Shown here: piece after piece, positions 6,209 to 7,527 of the stretch
Layout: every line of letters begins with the position of its first letter
Position numbering within the stretch: the stretch's first letter is position 1
Assembly (NCBI GenBank): GCA_021847165.1
Contig: JAJZUH010000095.1
Coordinates: forward strand, 1-7,527
Direction: 5' to 3'
Length of the DNA: 7,527 nt
Source: Pseudomonadota bacterium
GTDB lineage: Bacteria; Pseudomonadota; Gammaproteobacteria; Burkholderiales; Gallionellaceae
Made by a program: the position numbers and the translations under genes
The notes under the pieces: model-generated
Told to the model about the DNA's origin: nothing
Databases searched by the model: none
What the model saw: the letters and a program-made list of their open reading frames with translations, nothing else

Positions 6209-7473
6209 GATGCGTTTTCCTCAACAAGATATTCGGCCAGCAACTCGGTCAGACCAACCACTTCGACCTTCATGTGATAATGCTCCAGCCCCTCTTCCAT
6301 CACGATGCGGCAATTGGCGCAGGCAGTGATCAGCGTTTGCACGCCGGTGGCTTCGATCTGTCCCTTTTTGTGCTTGAACGCTTCCAGCCGCAACGGTTCG
6401 GCACGCGAATTGGCCGACACGCCGCCACCGCCGCCGCAGCACCAGTTCATCACGCCTGCATCCGGCATCTCGCGGAAATCTGTGGCCACTTCGCCCAGCA
6501 GGCGTCGCGGTTGTTCGACCACGCCGCCGCGACGCGCGATCTGGCAGGGATCGTGATAGGTCAGCGGACGTTTATCCTTGCCCTGGGTCTTGAGCTTGCC
6601 TGCCTTGTGCAGCTCGTCCAGCACCTCAAGGATATGCTTCACCTCGAAACCGAAGGGTCTCCCCATCAGGTTCGGTCCCTCCCAGCGTATCGCGGTGAAG
6701 GCATGGCCGCATTCCGGGCTGATCACGCATTTCACCTTCAGCCGTTCAGCAGCCACCACGATGCGGCTGACAATCTCGCGCGCCAGGTCCGAAGCGCCGA
6801 TCTGGATGCCGCTGTTGGTCGCTTCGAATGCGTCCTGGGCCAGGGTCCAGCTTACCCCGGCCTGCTTGAAGATGCGGCTCAGCGCAGACAGGTATTCGGG
6901 AAAGTTGATGATCTCCATCGAGGACATCAGGACGAGGTAATCCGCCCCTGCACGCTCGACCGGCACCTCGATACCGGTCTCGGCCTGCACGTGCTTGATC
7001 TGCGCCAGCACCGCCGGCCATTTGATGCCCATCGGGCTGCCGAGCGTGACGGCACGAGTAGTGGCATCGACCAGATCTTCCTGGGCATGTCCCGAAGCCG
7101 CCATGCCTTCGCGCATCTTGCGGATCATGTAGGTGATATCGTTACCCACCGGACACACCATGGAACAACGCCCGCACAGCGTACAGCTGTCGTAGACCAA
7201 CGGCTCCCATGCATCCAGTTCCGCATCGGTCACCGGCCTGGACCAGCCGAACATTTTTCCCAGCTTGCCAAGCAGGGTGTACTCCTGTTTCCAGACGCGC
7301 CGCAATGGCTCCAGTTTATGGATCGGCGTGTATTGCGCATCGCCGGTCTCGGTATAGAACAGGCAAGCCTCGGCGCAAAGGCCACAGTGCACGCAACTGG
7401 AAAAGAAACTGGCGATCGGCGCATCGATCACTTCCTTGAAGGAATTGAGGCCCTTTTCTAGTGTCGCGCTCAT
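6205..7473 (-). CDS. isp2: Isp2, HdrD/DsrK-like iron-sulfur electron-transfer protein
   Basis: A 422-aa soluble protein that is expected to link the HynSL hydrogenase to the membrane cytochrome b-like Isp1. It has two ferredoxin-type [4Fe-4S] motifs: C27, C30, C33, C37 (SCVHCGLCAEAC) and C97, C100, C103, C107 (SCTLCGRCSMVCP). One full cysteine-rich CCG domain lies in the C-terminal half, with the HDPC cysteine, the CCGGGGG pair and the final CANC. The expected first CCG domain is degenerate: the region SSMEIINFPEY...EATNSGIQIG keeps its shape but has no CC pair. From memory, DsrK and Isp2 proteins share this. Its ATG has GGGAGG six bases upstream (plus-strand 7480-7485) and overlaps the previous stop. 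DsrK is the main alternative, but direct coupling to hynL argues for Isp2. Confidence 0.87.
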   Translation of the reverse strand: MSATLEKGLNSFKEVIDAPIASFFSSCVHCGLCAEACLFYTETGDAQYTPIHKLEPLRRVWKQEYTLLGKLGKMFGWSRPVTDAELDAWEPLVYDSCTLCGRCSMVCPVGNDITYMIRKMREGMAASGHAQEDLVDATTRAVTLGSPMGIKWPAVLAQIKHVQAETGIEVPVERAGADYLVLMSSMEIINFPEYLSALSRIFKQAGVSWTLAQDAFEATNSGIQIGASDLAREIVSRIVVAAERLKVKCVISPECGHAFTAIRWEGPNLMGRPFGFEVKHILEVLDELHKAGKLKTQGKDKRPLTYHDPCQIARRGGVVEQPRRLLGEVATDFREMPDAGVMNWCCGGGGGVSANSRAEPLRLEAFKHKKGQIEATGVQTLITACANCRIVMEEGLEHYHMKVEVVGLTELLAEYLVEENAS

Positions 7474-7527
7474 GACTCGCCTCCCTTTCGACCGGTTACG
7501 CGCTGCAAATCCGTGCGTCGGCTGCCG
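7470..7527 (-). CDS. isp1: Probable Isp1 C-terminal end (partial)
   Basis: Reading into the window on the - strand, one frame stays open and gives about 18 residues (GSRRTDLQRVTGRKGGES), then a TGA that overlaps the isp2 start by four bases. The basic, polar tail fits the cytoplasmic end of a membrane cytochrome b-like protein, and Isp1 (NarI/HdrE-like) is the expected gene at this position in hynS-isp1-isp2-hynL operons. One other frame is also open here, running in phase with isp2, so the assignment rests on context and the ATGA coupling. No membrane segment or heme ligand is in the visible part. Confidence 0.6.
   Translation of the reverse strand, partial: GSRRTDLQRVTGRKGGES

Noticed and set aside
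6274..7461. A 395-codon + strand open frame opposite isp2
   Set aside because: It mirrors isp2 codons and has shadow-like composition; isp2 carries the conserved cysteine motifs.
6205..7473. DsrK of the dissimilatory sulfite reductase complex
   Set aside because: The protein is similar in plan, but it overlaps a hydrogenase large-subunit gene and no dsr gene is visible, so Isp2 is the better reading.

Overview
The window carries parts of two different [NiFe]-hydrogenase operons that face each other, tail to tail, across a lower-GC stretch of about 1 kb. The proteins and layout look betaproteobacterial, most like an autotrophic or facultatively lithotrophic member of the Nitrosomonadales, Rhodocyclales or Burkholderiales. 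That placement comes from remembered similarity to Cupriavidus necator HoxFUYH and to Isp-type hydrogenases, plus a palindromic intergenic repeat of a kind I recall from such genomes. It was not tested by search.

Left half (1-3425, + strand): the 3' end of hoxF, then hoxU, hoxY, hoxH and hoxW. This is the NAD(P)-linked cytoplasmic bidirectional hydrogenase. HoxFU is the diaphorase half that exchanges electrons with NAD(H). HoxY (proximal Fe-S cluster) and HoxH (Ni-Fe site) form the hydrogenase half. HoxW is the endopeptidase that should trim the HoxH C-terminus after nickel insertion. Genes abut or overlap by 1-4 bases, except for a 93-base gap between hoxY and hoxH that holds an imperfect palindromic repeat.

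Middle (3426-4426): GC falls from roughly 65-70% in sampled hox lines to roughly 42-48%. A good sigma70-type promoter overlaps the hoxW stop codon. It is followed by a 136-aa protein of unknown function with faint PUA/EVE-like character, then by an unlisted 29-codon membrane mini-gene with a near-perfect Shine-Dalgarno sequence, then by hairpins.

Right half (4427-7527, - strand): the last codons of a probable isp1, then isp2 (an HdrD/DsrK-like iron-sulfur protein), then hynL (a group 1 type [NiFe]-hydrogenase large subunit), joined by 4-base overlaps. This matches the hynS-isp1-isp2-hynL order known from Thiocapsa roseopersicina, with hynS and most of isp1 outside the window. This enzyme is expected to pass electrons between H2 and the membrane quinone pool or another membrane carrier through Isp1/Isp2. 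The organism thus appears to pair a soluble NAD-coupled hydrogenase with a membrane-coupled one at a single locus. No maturation hyp genes, tRNA, rRNA, CRISPR array or intact insertion sequence is visible.
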